Of a DNA stretch of 64,000 nt, positions 35,396-45,530 are shown in pieces (the stretch's first letter is position 1; each line of letters opens with the position of its first letter). The notes beneath the pieces were generated by a model. It was not told the origin of the DNA. It saw only the letters and a list, made by a program, of their open reading frames with translations, and did not search any database. Source of the DNA: Ashinkailepas kermadecensis (taxonomy: Eukaryota > Arthropoda > Thecostraca > Neolepadidae); the NCBI GenBank assembly GCA_034440615.1, contig JAOTOM010002903.1:1-64000 (forward strand), read 5' to 3'. Position numbers and translations under genes: made by a program.

Positions 35396-36410
35396 TTGGG
35401 CGGTTGGGCCAGGGTTCACACAAAACACTCTGCTTAGCAATAGAACCCTGGCTGATAAAGACATCCCAGTAGGAATTCGGACTTGACTTATTTATTTTTT
35501 TTCAATTATAATATATAATAAGATTATTTTGAAACAGTTTTAGCAAACACCTGAATACAAATAGGCAATTATGTGGTTATTTTATTATATTACCAGTCCA
35601 CAAAACGTTGAAACAGGTTGATGTTGATGCAGGCTGATTAAGTTAATGGGTGACATGAGACGACTTACGCATTTTAGCTAGGAGACGGTTTGCAAGCCGC
35701 CCTTCCTCGGGCGAGACATTTCATGGGCACCAAACATGAGTTATAAATAGCCTCCGTCGCTTCTCTCTGGAAGACACGGAAGGATAGCTGATAGAAGACG
35801 GGAAATGACGAAAGTCTGTTAGTTGAACCCCTGGGAAAGCGTGCCGGAAAGACTGGACATTTCACAGGGCAGCTGGATAACTTTGGTAATTCTGGGCCGC
35901 ACAAACCCTCCGGCCTGGTGATCACAGAGCACGGAAGGGCATCTCGAGGATAGGGTTAGACCCGGCAGGGTCCATAGGTAAGCTCGCGGGCAGCGGCGCC
36001 CATTTGTGGTTCGGTATGAAACGCTGTGAACACAGCTTTACGTAGCATAGCCCAAAACGTCCAGGTTGGTTTTCCTACCCCTTCTCAGTTAATCCAGCAG
36101 GCCTGGACCTCTTGATTGTTTCACAGGCGGGGAAGATGAAGTTCGGTGTTCCGTAAGCCCCCAATGATAGGACAGGCAGGGGATTTTGTGGGTCTTCCTA
36201 TATGACCCCGGGCAGGTTAGGTTAGAAAGACGATTGGGAGAACACACCTACCGATTTATGGTCCGGGACCACCTGTGGAGGTGGCTGCCGATCGCACGTT
36301 TCAGCGTGCAAGCCCCGGCAGGGCGCCAACTGATTTAAGGCTAGATAGGCTGACCATTAATACCAAAACCCAGACATGAGACCCAAGCAGAAACTACCAG
36401 AATGTCGCAG
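35396..36410. other. No gene confidently recognised
   Basis: A minus-strand frame of 83 codons (35,674-35,925) and weak retroelement-like text (AAARELTYG near 35,990) were seen. The similarity is too slight to call. Confidence 0.3.
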
Positions 36411-36720
36411 CCAGTGGCGCACCGAAGAGGACATTGGGGCAGTTGCCCCCCACCCCCCCCCCCCACCCCACCTGGGAGGTTATGGGGCCCCAAGAATCGA
36501 GCCGGGGATTGGAAAAATTGCACCAGGCTCCTTAAAAATCCCGCTGGGGTCCCAAAAAATCACACCGAGGCCGATACAAATCACAGTGGTCCCCTAAAAA
36601 TCACATTGGGGGCCCGAACAATTATTCCAGGCCCCTCAAAAATGACGCTGGGGGCTCCAAACATTGGGACCAGGGGACCAGAACATACCTCTGGGGCCCC
36701 GAAAAGTAGCGCCAACCCTA
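36411..36720. repeat. Degenerate GGGGCCCAAAAATCACxC array with CAGTGGCGCACC edge
   Basis: Begins CCAGTGGCGCACCGAAGAGG, then a C-run (about 36,447-36,465), then about ten units of G/C core plus A-run plus TCACxC, as in 30,361-31,720 and 42,660-44,480. Confidence 0.85.
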
Positions 36721-36744
36721 GTGAAGAAAAAAAATTAATGGGAT

Positions 36745-37005
36745 TGACCCATCAAATTGCATGGGAATGTCCTTGTCAGGATATGAAACATCCCACATGA
36801 TACAATCGTGTGGGAACCCCATGCGGTTCCCTATAGGAATCCACCATGGGATTCCTACACAGTCCCCTGGGGATTTTATACTATTCCCAGTATGAATCAT
36901 CCACGGATTCCCACTGGGAAATCCCAGTGGGGGAAACCCAGACCCCGGTGGGATTTATGAACCAGCATAAACCCCACTGGTCTTTCCAGAGCATGTCCAT
37001 GGAAA
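36745..37005. repeat. Cluster of short GGGAATCCC-type palindromes
   Basis: Recurrent variants of GGGATTCC, GGGAATCC and CCCACTGGGAAATCCCAG in both orientations give many overlapping 6-10-bp inverted repeats, including CCCACTGGGAAATCCCAGTG (about 36,919-36,938). It looks like a decayed short-period palindromic array. Confidence 0.65.
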
Positions 37006-37365
37006 CCGGAAGAAACGACGTACGACACGCATATTTTGAAAGACAAGCGAACGATATTTAACGTATATCTATGAGGCGTTTTCGCAAGGTCAGGCAACAT
37101 GTTGCATCTCAGCCACTCCCGGCGCTCCCACCGCGGGGTCGACGTTGTGGCGACTATCGAGAAGCGGAGCTAGCGCATGTGTGAGTCATGGAGTTTACTC
37201 CTTACTTTTCAGTTGGCAAGCAAAATAATAGCAAAAAGTAGGGCTTCAAGTTGGGTAATATATAATGAAGAATAAAGCTAAGCTTCAGAAAAAAAAACAA
37301 TCTAACTTAGTCTTAGCTCTTCCTTCGAAAAAAAACAATTAAAATTAAAGGGTTAATGCTGTTTA
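37006..37365. other. No gene recognised
   Basis: Transitional sequence into the T-rich repeat. No coding signature. Confidence 0.4.
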
Positions 37366-39010
37366 AGGTATCTACAGGACAAGTTTTGCACACATTTTAC
37401 CTCCGTAAGGCAAAACAAAGGGTTAGGTTTGGTTAGATTAAGTTAGGTTAAACATTTTCCTTTAGACCAGACATAACAGTTCAGGAAAAAAATGTGCAAA
37501 CACATCTCTGAACACAATGAAGATGATCGAACCATTCGCTCTGGCAGGAAATGCACCCAAAATTTTCATATTTTTCAGGATGATTTATTCCTTTTTTAGG
37601 GGATTTTGTTTTCAGGAACAATTTTGTACCGAAAAAGGTTGTCAGGTTGGGTTTGGCTGATCTAAGTTAGTTCATCTCAACTTAGCTGAAGTTGGGTTAG
37701 AGGTTGTTGCAAATTAAACAGTACACATTTCCCATGGGAATGAAATGAATGGTCCCATCATCTGAAGCATGTTCATAATCATGTCTCTATAATGTTTTGT
37801 CAAATGCCATATGAGGTTTAAAGGCTGCATTCACCAAAAATTTCAATGTAAATTTCAACAATGTCAATATGTCAGAAAAGGCCTAACCTAACCTGAACAT
37901 TTTGCTTCATGGAGGTAAAATGGTATTATTGTGCTTTAAGGTGTTCACAGGACAAGTTTTGCACATTTGTGCATCCATAAAGCAAATAAACAGGTTTTAG
38001 GTTATTACTGATCTAAGGTTAGGTTTGAGATCTAATATATCTAATTTTTATTAAAAGCACAGCATTCCTTGTCAATGTGGGTCAAAACGTTTCGCCTTAT
38101 TTTACTTTTAATCATGGTTTTAGGTTAGGCTAGTTTGGATGTTTTAAGTTGGAAAATTTGTGATATTTTTCATTTAAAAACAGGAACTTGTTTTTCTTCA
38201 AAAGCAGTTTGTGGTAGCTTAGGTTCGGTTCAGCCAGGCTTTCTTCCTAATGTGGAAAGTTTTAAGAAAACTAATTGTTTGAACTTTGTAAAAATGTACT
38301 TTTTTATTTTTGTTTCTCTAAAGGGGTGTTGTTAAAACTACCTGCTGTACAAAAAGTGCGAACCCTGCCTTGGCAGACGTAGGCAACCATCAGCGTAGGT
38401 TTATGTTGTTGTTGTTTGTTTTTGTGATTTTTCCGGGGGGGGAGGGGGCGGATGGGAGAGGGGGGGCACAAAACATGAAGGTAATGGCAGGCTAAAACGG
38501 ATTGGGGGCATACCTTATAGGGTGTCATGTTAAAGGTTGCAATTATTGGGATGGTGTACAGCCAATATTTGGGGGGGGGGGAAGTGCCCTCCCAAAAGCT
38601 CACAATACTACACCCCGGTAGGTAGTATTATTGCAGTTTGAATTAACCACAGGACAAGTTTTACACACATCATACCTCCATGAAGCATACAAAGGGGTTA
38701 GGTTTTGTTAGGTTAGGCTAGGCTTTTTCTAAGTTAGAAAAACAATCAAAAATGTTGTTATATTTTTTTTCTCATATTTTTAAGTTAAAAAATTACAACT
38801 TGTGCTTCTTCAAAAGTAGTTTGTGTAATTTAGGTTAGGTTAAGCCAGGCTTTATTCTTTTTTTCTTCAAAAACAGCTCAGGCTAGGTTAGGTTCAGTTA
38901 GTTTAGTGTAGGTATTTTGAAGTTGAAAGTTTTTGAGATAGAAAATGTCCATAAATTTTTCATGCAAAAAGTATCTTGCATAGGTTAGGCTAGGTTAGGT
39001 TAGGTTATGT
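37366..39010 (+). repeat. T-rich long repeat with TTAGGT motifs, three landmark copies
   Basis: The landmark ACAGGACAAGTTTTGCACA followed by TACCTCC or CATCCATAAAGC, then GGTTAGGTTxxGTTAGG occurs at about 37,374, 37,947 and 38,648 (spacing about 570-700 bp). TTAGG-like pentamers are scattered throughout and form a short run at 38,981-39,008. The third interval contains the inserted W repeat (38,440-38,615), which explains its greater length. Confidence 0.75.
38440..38615 (+). repeat. Dispersed G-run repeat W, copy 3
   Basis: Most diverged copy: GGGGGCATACCTTATAGGGT, GCAATTATTGGG, AGCCAATATTTGGGG and a 12-base G-run, then GTGCCCTCCCAAAAGC. It is nested in the T-rich repeat. Confidence 0.7.
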
Positions 39011-40094
39011 TCCATTTCTTTCCTTATTTTGAACATTACTTTTCATGCTATATTACCCAACTCAAAGCCCCTTCACGGGTGTTATCAAGGCCGTATACAG
39101 GGTATTATTTTGCCTCCCAACTGAAAAGTATACATTTGCAGAGGAAACGGGTGGTCACATCACAATCATGTTATGCACATTCATAAACATTGCATTAGAA
39201 AAAGAAATTCCAAGAAATCGAATATTACCTTTAACTGCAAATTTACCTAGGAAGGTACCTATCTACCTATCAAAATCATGATCAGCTCCCCGAATCACCA
39301 GTTTGAGTTCCAGTATCATTCTAATTAGACATCAACTACCGAACCAAGTGATGGCAGCACTACTGATATCCTGCTGTCTGTCGCAATACGCCTATCATAT
39401 CACGCCATGTCAGTTTCCTACAATTTCGTGTGCTTAATCATTTTCCCACTTGCCATCAGTTCAAATGCAGCCTTCTTATATAGGTAGGTAGCATGGCCAC
39501 GCTTTTTGCGATTCCTTTTCAGGTTCTTGCCTTGCCCTCAAATGCACAACCAAAATTATACTTAATCATTTGTAAAGTGAAAATACATATGCAAGAGAAT
39601 CACCAAAAATACCCGAAGCCGATCTAGCCAACCAACGGGCTTCACAGGCTATCTGTCGTCACAAAATCTCCGAAAGGTAAATCAGCAAACGCTAGAAATT
39701 TCTGCTTCTAGACCATTATTGAATACCATGAACCTTGACCATAGTTGTGTTTTCGCTTCGGTGGAAAATTGTGCTTTGCGAGGCAACAAATTTGCATTAT
39801 CGCAAGTCTTAGGTTGCATTCCCCTGCGCATATATTGATATATATATATTGAACAAACGTGACTCTAGGTGCCCTTGGGTATCTTCAAGACCATGGAGGG
39901 TGTCATGGGCGGCCTCATGCAAGTACGTCAAGCTAACGTCGTATTCGTATTTAGCGACGTGTTCGCGAGATGCGTATTTGTATTGGCATCGGCTTTCAGC
40001 GACGGGATTATCATCGTTCGAATCAATTACCACAAATGCTTCTGCTTGCACTGAACACGCTGGAAGCAACTACATAGGTCTCACATTACCACCT
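39011..40094. other. No gene recognised
   Basis: AT-rich sequence with chance frames only. A TATATATAT stretch lies near 39,840. Confidence 0.4.
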
Positions 40095-41575
40095 TAACGG
40101 TCAAGGTCCAACGCAAACCGGTTTCTTCGGTTGTCTCCCATATTTTTTGGTCGTTTTCACCCAAACCTGTCCAAATCTGATATCAAGCACTGGCCTGTGG
40201 TAAACCATTGTGTAACATTTCAAACCGGTACATGTCAAGGTCAACCTTATAGGTCAAAGGTTAGCTTGATTTATTAGATGGCGACATTGAAGCGATATCG
40301 ACCGAACGCGAGGTTCGGTTGCTGTCGCTTCGGTTGGTTGGTTATTTGAGTTTTAGGGCGCATCGACCAGGTTTGGTCATTTAGCGCCCATTTGCTGTCG
40401 CTTCAATTTCCATCAAATGGGCGTCACTCGACGTGGCTAGTTATGCGGTATCAGAAAGGTAAGCAATCGAATTCTTTGTCAGGGGCAAAGGCCAAGCTGA
40501 TCATCTGGTCCGCTCTATTTTGTTTTAGTTTTCGCTCAAACCCATCCAAATTTTGTATCAAGCAATAACTAGTGCTGAACACTCGAGTAACATTTCAAAC
40601 CGGGACATGTCAGGGTCAAATGTTTGATTGAGTTCTTCGATGACCTCGCGTTTCGTCGCCATGACTTCAATTTGCAGAAAATGGATGTCATTCGACGTCG
40701 CTTGTTATGCGGTATCATAAATTTGATAATTCGATATCATCTCGACGAGTCAAAATTCAAGCCGATTTCTTCAGTCACCTCACATTTGTTTGTTTTTTTC
40801 GTTTTACCCCAAGCCTACCCAGATCCACTATCAAGCGATAGCCCATGGTGAATCCTGGAGCAACTTTTTGAAACCGGGATATATCAAGGTCAAACATTAG
40901 GTCAAAGGTTAGTTTGAATTCTTCGAAGTTCTCGCGATTCGTCGCTATGAGTTCAATTTGCACGAAGTAAGCGTCATTCGACGTGGCTTGTGCCGTATGT
41001 TATCAAATCGAACTAATTTCAAAGGTCAAAGGTCAAACCGATTTCTTTGGTCGCCTCATATTTTTTCTTCGTCCTAACATATCTACATCTGGTATAAAAA
41101 ATAGCCCGTGGTGCACCTCGAGCAACATTTCAAACTGGAACATGTCAATGTCAAACCACAAGATCGAAGGTTAGCTTAAATTTCCCGAAGTCCTCGCGCC
41201 TCAATGCCATGTCTTCAATTGTCATCAAGTGGGAGTCATTCGACGTGCCGTGAGGTATTCTAGCAAACTGTTCAGAAATGACACTAACTTTTAAAGTCAA
41301 TGGTCGAGCTAATTTCTTCGATCTTTCTTCGTTTTCTCCCAAAGCTACCCATGTTTGGTATCAAGAGATAGCCCACGGACAACCATCGAGGAACAATTCA
41401 ACCCGGGACATGTCGGGTCAAGCCTCAAGGTCAAAGGATAGCTTTAAGTTTTTAAAGTCCTCGCGTTTCGTTGCTATGGCTTCAATTTGCATTATGTGGG
41501 TGTCATTCGACGTGGCTTGCCGTGCGATATCAGAATGCTGAGATATCGAATTAATTTCAATGGAGTCGAAGGGCC
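40095..41575 (+). repeat. About 270-bp satellite S270, locus 2 (about 5.5 units)
   Basis: Successive units are spaced about 262-284 bp, judged by the landmark TCATTCGACGTxGCTTG at about 40,430, 40,690, 40,975, 41,240 and 41,505. Each contains AGGTCAAAGG-type text; one (41,023-41,035) is a perfect AGGTCA-A-AGGTCA. The same GAAGCGA...TCGCTTC hairpin as locus 1 lies at 40,290-40,331. A SINE fragment is inserted at 40,332. Confidence 0.92.
40319..40404 (-). mobile_element. 60-bp SINE 3'-end fragment with 13-bp target-site duplication
   Basis: TTGCTGTCGCTTC is present at 40319-40331 and again at 40392-40404, flanking a 60-bp insertion that is absent from the homologous position of S270 locus 1 (31,868-31,880). 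The insertion reads, on the minus strand, ATGGGCGCTAAATGACCAAA, then CCTGGTCGATGCGCCC, then TAAAACTCAAATAACC and AACC tail units. The same 3' end occurs at 49,395-49,450. Confidence 0.9.
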
Positions 41576-42659
41576 GCTGTGTGTACAACGATTAAGTGTG
41601 ATAGGAATAGGAGGATCAAATCTGTTTTGGTTTGCAGCCGTTGTGATAGCAGGCACCCATATCCTATATGAATAGGAGCTCCCCAAAGAAATCCCGCCAT
41701 AACCTGCTCGGATGGCGCTCTCATCACTGGTTTTAATTTACACTGCCACATTGCTATTCTGGATATGTAAAATGTAGATCTTTTTCAAATTGTCCGCTTT
41801 TCTCTTAATGGTTCAACGGAAGTTGTCAAATTTGGAAGAGAATCCACACGTCAATGCGCATAATTGTATAATCAACCGGAGTTCATAATCACGAGAGAGC
41901 AATGTTGTAATCAGGGGTGGATCCAGGAATTGTCATGGGGCACTTGCCTGGAGGGGCGCCATTTCTTTGGAGCGGCACCACTGCGAAAGCCTCTGGCTGC
42001 AAAATTCGAGGTAGCGGGATGAACTCGGTCCCTCCCGAGTGCATCCCTTGGCACCCTTGGCCTTTCCTTCCAAGGGGGTGGCTTTTTCTGTCATAGGGGC
42101 GTTTCTGGCTGAAAAATTCCAGCGGGTACACTGGAACCTTTTAAGAAGGGCGCCTTTTCCCGGCATGAGGGACGCCACCTTCCACGAGGGGGCACATGCC
42201 CCCAATGCCACACCCTTTATCCGCCCTGGTTGTCATTGCATCAAAATGTGTCCCCGTAGAACAGGAAAGCATGGGAAAGGTAAGCAAGGAAATCAGTATG
42301 TCCGTATTTGCTACAATAAATTCAAATATTTTGTTTTCCTGCTACAAGAGGGCAACGTTTAGCATACTTACAGCATGGCTCTATGGTGATGTGAAATCTG
42401 CCCCAGCACATACGACATGAAGCTAGATGTTCACAGGCAGTGATAGGGGACAAAGCTTGGTAATTTGGCGGAACTTTTTGTCCGCAAAATATCATTTTGA
42501 ACAATGGAAAATCTGATAGCCAGACATTGAAAAAGAAGGGGCTGAATTACTGGGATTTTTTTTTCGGGGGGGCGGGGTCCCCCTCCCCTTTTCGAAATTG
42601 ATTAATTTTTTCTCTCGAAATTTCGAAATTAGAGGGTCCCATCCCAATTTCTAAACCGT
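41576..42659. other. No gene recognised; repeat edge at 41,911
   Basis: At 41,911 TCAGGGGTGGATCCAGGAAT begins a segment with GGGGCACTTGCC, similar to 7,350. The segment to 42,250 is GC-rich with overlapping frames on both strands and no family signature. G-run-rich text near 42,560. Confidence 0.4.
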
Positions 42660-44480
42660 GGCTACACCTATCATGGCCAACAATCACTCCAAAAGCCCCC
42701 AAAGCGTGCTACCCCCTAAAAAAACATGTCGAGGACACTAAAACTGGCAATAGGAATCCCAACAAATGAAGACTGGGTCCAAAAATCGAACTTAGACCCA
42801 ACAAAGTCGCGTCGCTGCTATTGAAAGTCACACTGGAGGGCCAAAAGTATCACCGGAGTCCCACAAATCGCAGAGCTGCGATTTGTGGGACTCCGGTGAT
42901 ACTCCTATCACCCAGAATGTCACTCTGTGGCCACAAAAATTGCGTCAAAGACACCACCCCACACAACAAAAAAAAACGCGACGGACCCCAGAAAAAAAGA
43001 GTGTCGGGACACGGGAAAAGGCATCGTGAGCCCGAGGAATCGTACCGGTCTCAAAACATTGCGTAGGGGGCTTACAAATAATAGAACTCGATCCTACAAA
43101 AATCATAAAGGGACTGCATCAAACCGACCAGACCACCGTAACATTCAGAACAAGTCCCGAACGAAAGTTCTCTCAGGAGCCGTTCTACTCGGTGGGTGTC
43201 ATCGGCTGGAAAAAAAATCGTTGAGTAGCCGTAGTGGCGCACCAAAGAGGAGAACGCCCCACGCCCTTTTTTGAAGGGGTATGCTCTCAAAAATCGCGCC
43301 GGGTCCCCAAGAATCACTCCGGGATAAATTCATGTCGGGATCACCAGAAGAATCACCATAAATTCATGTCGGGGTCCCAGAATTCGCGTAGGTGTCGCTA
43401 AATAAATATAGTGGACACCAAGAAACTCGAGCCGAGCACGAAAACTTGGAACAGGGCCCGACAAAATCGCACTGGGGCCCAGCAAAGTACACAGCACCCC
43501 GCCAACTCGCCAGAGTCCTCCAAATATCGCGCACGGGACCCAAAATCCCCGTTGGCAGTCTAAAAACCTTTGGGTCGGGGCATCAAAAATTCCCTCAGGG
43601 CTCCCAAAAATTGGTGTCGATGGTCTCAAAGAAGCACAGCGCAGCCTCAAAAATTGTATCGGGACCAGACAAAAATCAGGCCGGAGCCTTCCAAAATAAG
43701 GAGAGGTTCCAAAAAATAAATGCCGAGCCAAGAAAGTCGCTCCGGAGCCCCAAATATCACACAGAGTGCCTTACAAATCGCGTACGGCCTAGAAAAACAC
43801 GCACCGGAGCTCAAAAACTCGCGACGGGACACAAAAACATGGCACCGGAGGCCTAAAATATCAGGTCGGGATCCGGACTTTAAAAATTCAGAAGTAGTTA
43901 CTAAAAGCTTAGTCAAGCCAAGAAAACTGGCATCGCTCCCCCCCCGGATCCACGCACCTGGGCCCGAAAAGTCGCACCGGGACCTCGATAAATTATACCG
44001 GAGCCCCCGAAATCGTGTTAGGGTCCCACAAATGTGCGTTAGGAGCCCAAAATAAACACCGCGGAACCCTAAGTGCACAACGGAAGCTGAAAATGCATCG
44101 GGCTCTCCAAGGCGTAGCGAGTCTCACAAAAAGCGGCAGGGCCCTAAAACATGCGTTGCAGCTATAAATAAACAGGCAGGGAGCTCTGAAAAACAACGGA
44201 GGCCCTCAAAGCACACCGCATGGGACCGCACGTGGCCTCAAAAACAGGATGGGTCCTCAAAAAGTGGCATGGTCCTAAAAAGGAAGAAAAAGACCGGACA
44301 CTAAAAAAGCACATCGGGGCCTTCGAAAACACACCTTAAAGGTCGTCGGTGCACAAAAGAGTAACACAATTATCAAGAAGAGCCGGGGTCTCAAAAATGT
44401 GCCGGGCCTCTGGCAAAAATTGGCTGCACCCTTAAAGCACATCCATAGACCAAGACAAATGCGACGGGTAAGAAAGAACA
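42660..44480. repeat. Degenerate GGGxCCCAAAAATCGCGC-type array, 1.8 kb
   Basis: Same alternation of G/C core, A-run and TCGCGC/TCACGC as at 30,361-31,720 and 36,435-36,720. An internal GTAGTGGCGCACCAAAGAGG edge lies at 43,231. The last part (44,050-44,480) drifts to GGGCCCTAAAACATGCG-type units. Frames of 115-154 codons on both strands are by-products. Confidence 0.85.
42846..42903. repeat. Perfect palindrome, 28-bp arms, 2-nt loop
   Basis: AGTATCACCGGAGTCCCACA begins the left arm (42846-42873). AG is the loop, and 42876-42903 is the exact reverse complement. It lies inside the degenerate array. Confidence 0.97.
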
Positions 44481-45192
44481 CCTGGCTAGGGCCTCTGTTC
44501 GGTAGCCAATCTGGGAGCGTATTTTACCAAGGAGATGAGATGCATCAATGCTCAGCGGGTATCCAGATGTCCTAACCACGAGAAAAGGTGGGAATAAGAG
44601 AACTAATCAGCGAATTGAATTCATCGAATTCTCCCAGCGAACCCCATACGATGCATTCCACACATCAAATATGGCAAAAGACCATCATGTGGCTGGCAGC
44701 AATGAGCAAAACGTAGGAGGCTTAGCAGAAACCGGAAAATCGCACGAAGTGTGGCGAATGCGAAGAATGCGCAAGGCGGGTGTGCACGTGCACGAATGCT
44801 GGCGTTTTGGCGACCGGCGATATAAACTGGAATGCCTGAATTTGGAAAAATTTTCATTTTGAAGGCACTTGCACGGATGTTAAGTTGGTCACTAATTATT
44901 TTCTTTTAAAAGGGCCCCTTTGAAAAATAGTGGTCGGAATCCGGGGCTCTTAAAAAATGGGAGTAGATGGGCCCCCTCCAAATCGATTTGCCCTCCCCTC
45001 CCCTAGCGCAAATCCTAGGTACGCCACTGGCGGCAGCCCAGTGTTATTGAGCCTTGAAGGCAGTAACGGAAATAGTAGTCTACCATACACAACCGACAGT
45101 GTCGCGTCAGCCCATCACAGCTGTGAACCCAAGCACGGGTAATTAACATTCTAACTTTGGGCTAGGAAGCCCCAAGCAACGATCTGAGAAAG
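44481..45192. other. No gene recognised; repeat edge at 45,018-45,030
   Basis: On the minus strand CCAGTGGCGTACC (45,030-45,018) opens a G/C-rich segment (GGGGAGGGGAGGGC, then GGAGGGGGCCCATC), like the other edges. A 104-codon frame at 44,548-44,862 has no family signature. Confidence 0.4.
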
Positions 45193-45400
45193 TAAGACCC
45201 GCTAAAGAAGAAGAAGAACCTTGGGTTCTTATACGACGCATTCAACCGCTAGGTTATATAGCGTCGCCAACCTCTCACGCCGATTGGTCGCGGGTGGACT
45301 CGGTAAATTCCGTCCGTTGCGAGATTCGAACCCACAATCTTGCGATCAACAGTCTGACGCTCTACCGACATAGCTACCGCGGTCCCTAAGACTCGCTGAA
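45193..45400 (-). mobile_element. tRNA-derived SINE, family A copy 2, different head
   Basis: A 180-bp element (45207-45386) flanked by imperfect direct repeats TAAGACCCGCTAAA (45193-45206) and TAAGACTCGCTGAA (45387-45400). On the minus strand the head has TAGCTATGTCGGTAGAG and TCAGACTGTTGA, which resemble a lysine tRNA, then B box GGTTCGAATCTC (45332-45321). It shares CCCGCGACCAATCGGCG and GCGACGCTATAT with copy 1, but the head is of another tRNA type. The tail is (TTC)n. The anticodon arm no longer pairs, so it is not a tRNA gene. Confidence 0.82.
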
Positions 45401-45530
45401 TGCGAACGTACAACTGGGAGGGTAATATTCGGGCCAACACGTCTTAGTAGAGAGTGAATGTTCGGAATGAAAGATGGAAATGAATGGACTACGTGGGAGC
45501 GTGTATGAAGTAGCGATGTGTAGTTAGGGA
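45401..45530. other. Short spacer
   Basis: No feature seen. Confidence 0.4.

Noticed and set aside
35674..36100. Gypsy-type pol remnant (AAARELTYG-like text)
   Set aside because: Similarity is limited to a few residues and the flanking frames give no further retroelement motif.
45207..45386. Lysine tRNA gene
   Set aside because: D-arm and B box are present, but anticodon and T stems fail to pair; it has a SINE body and tail.
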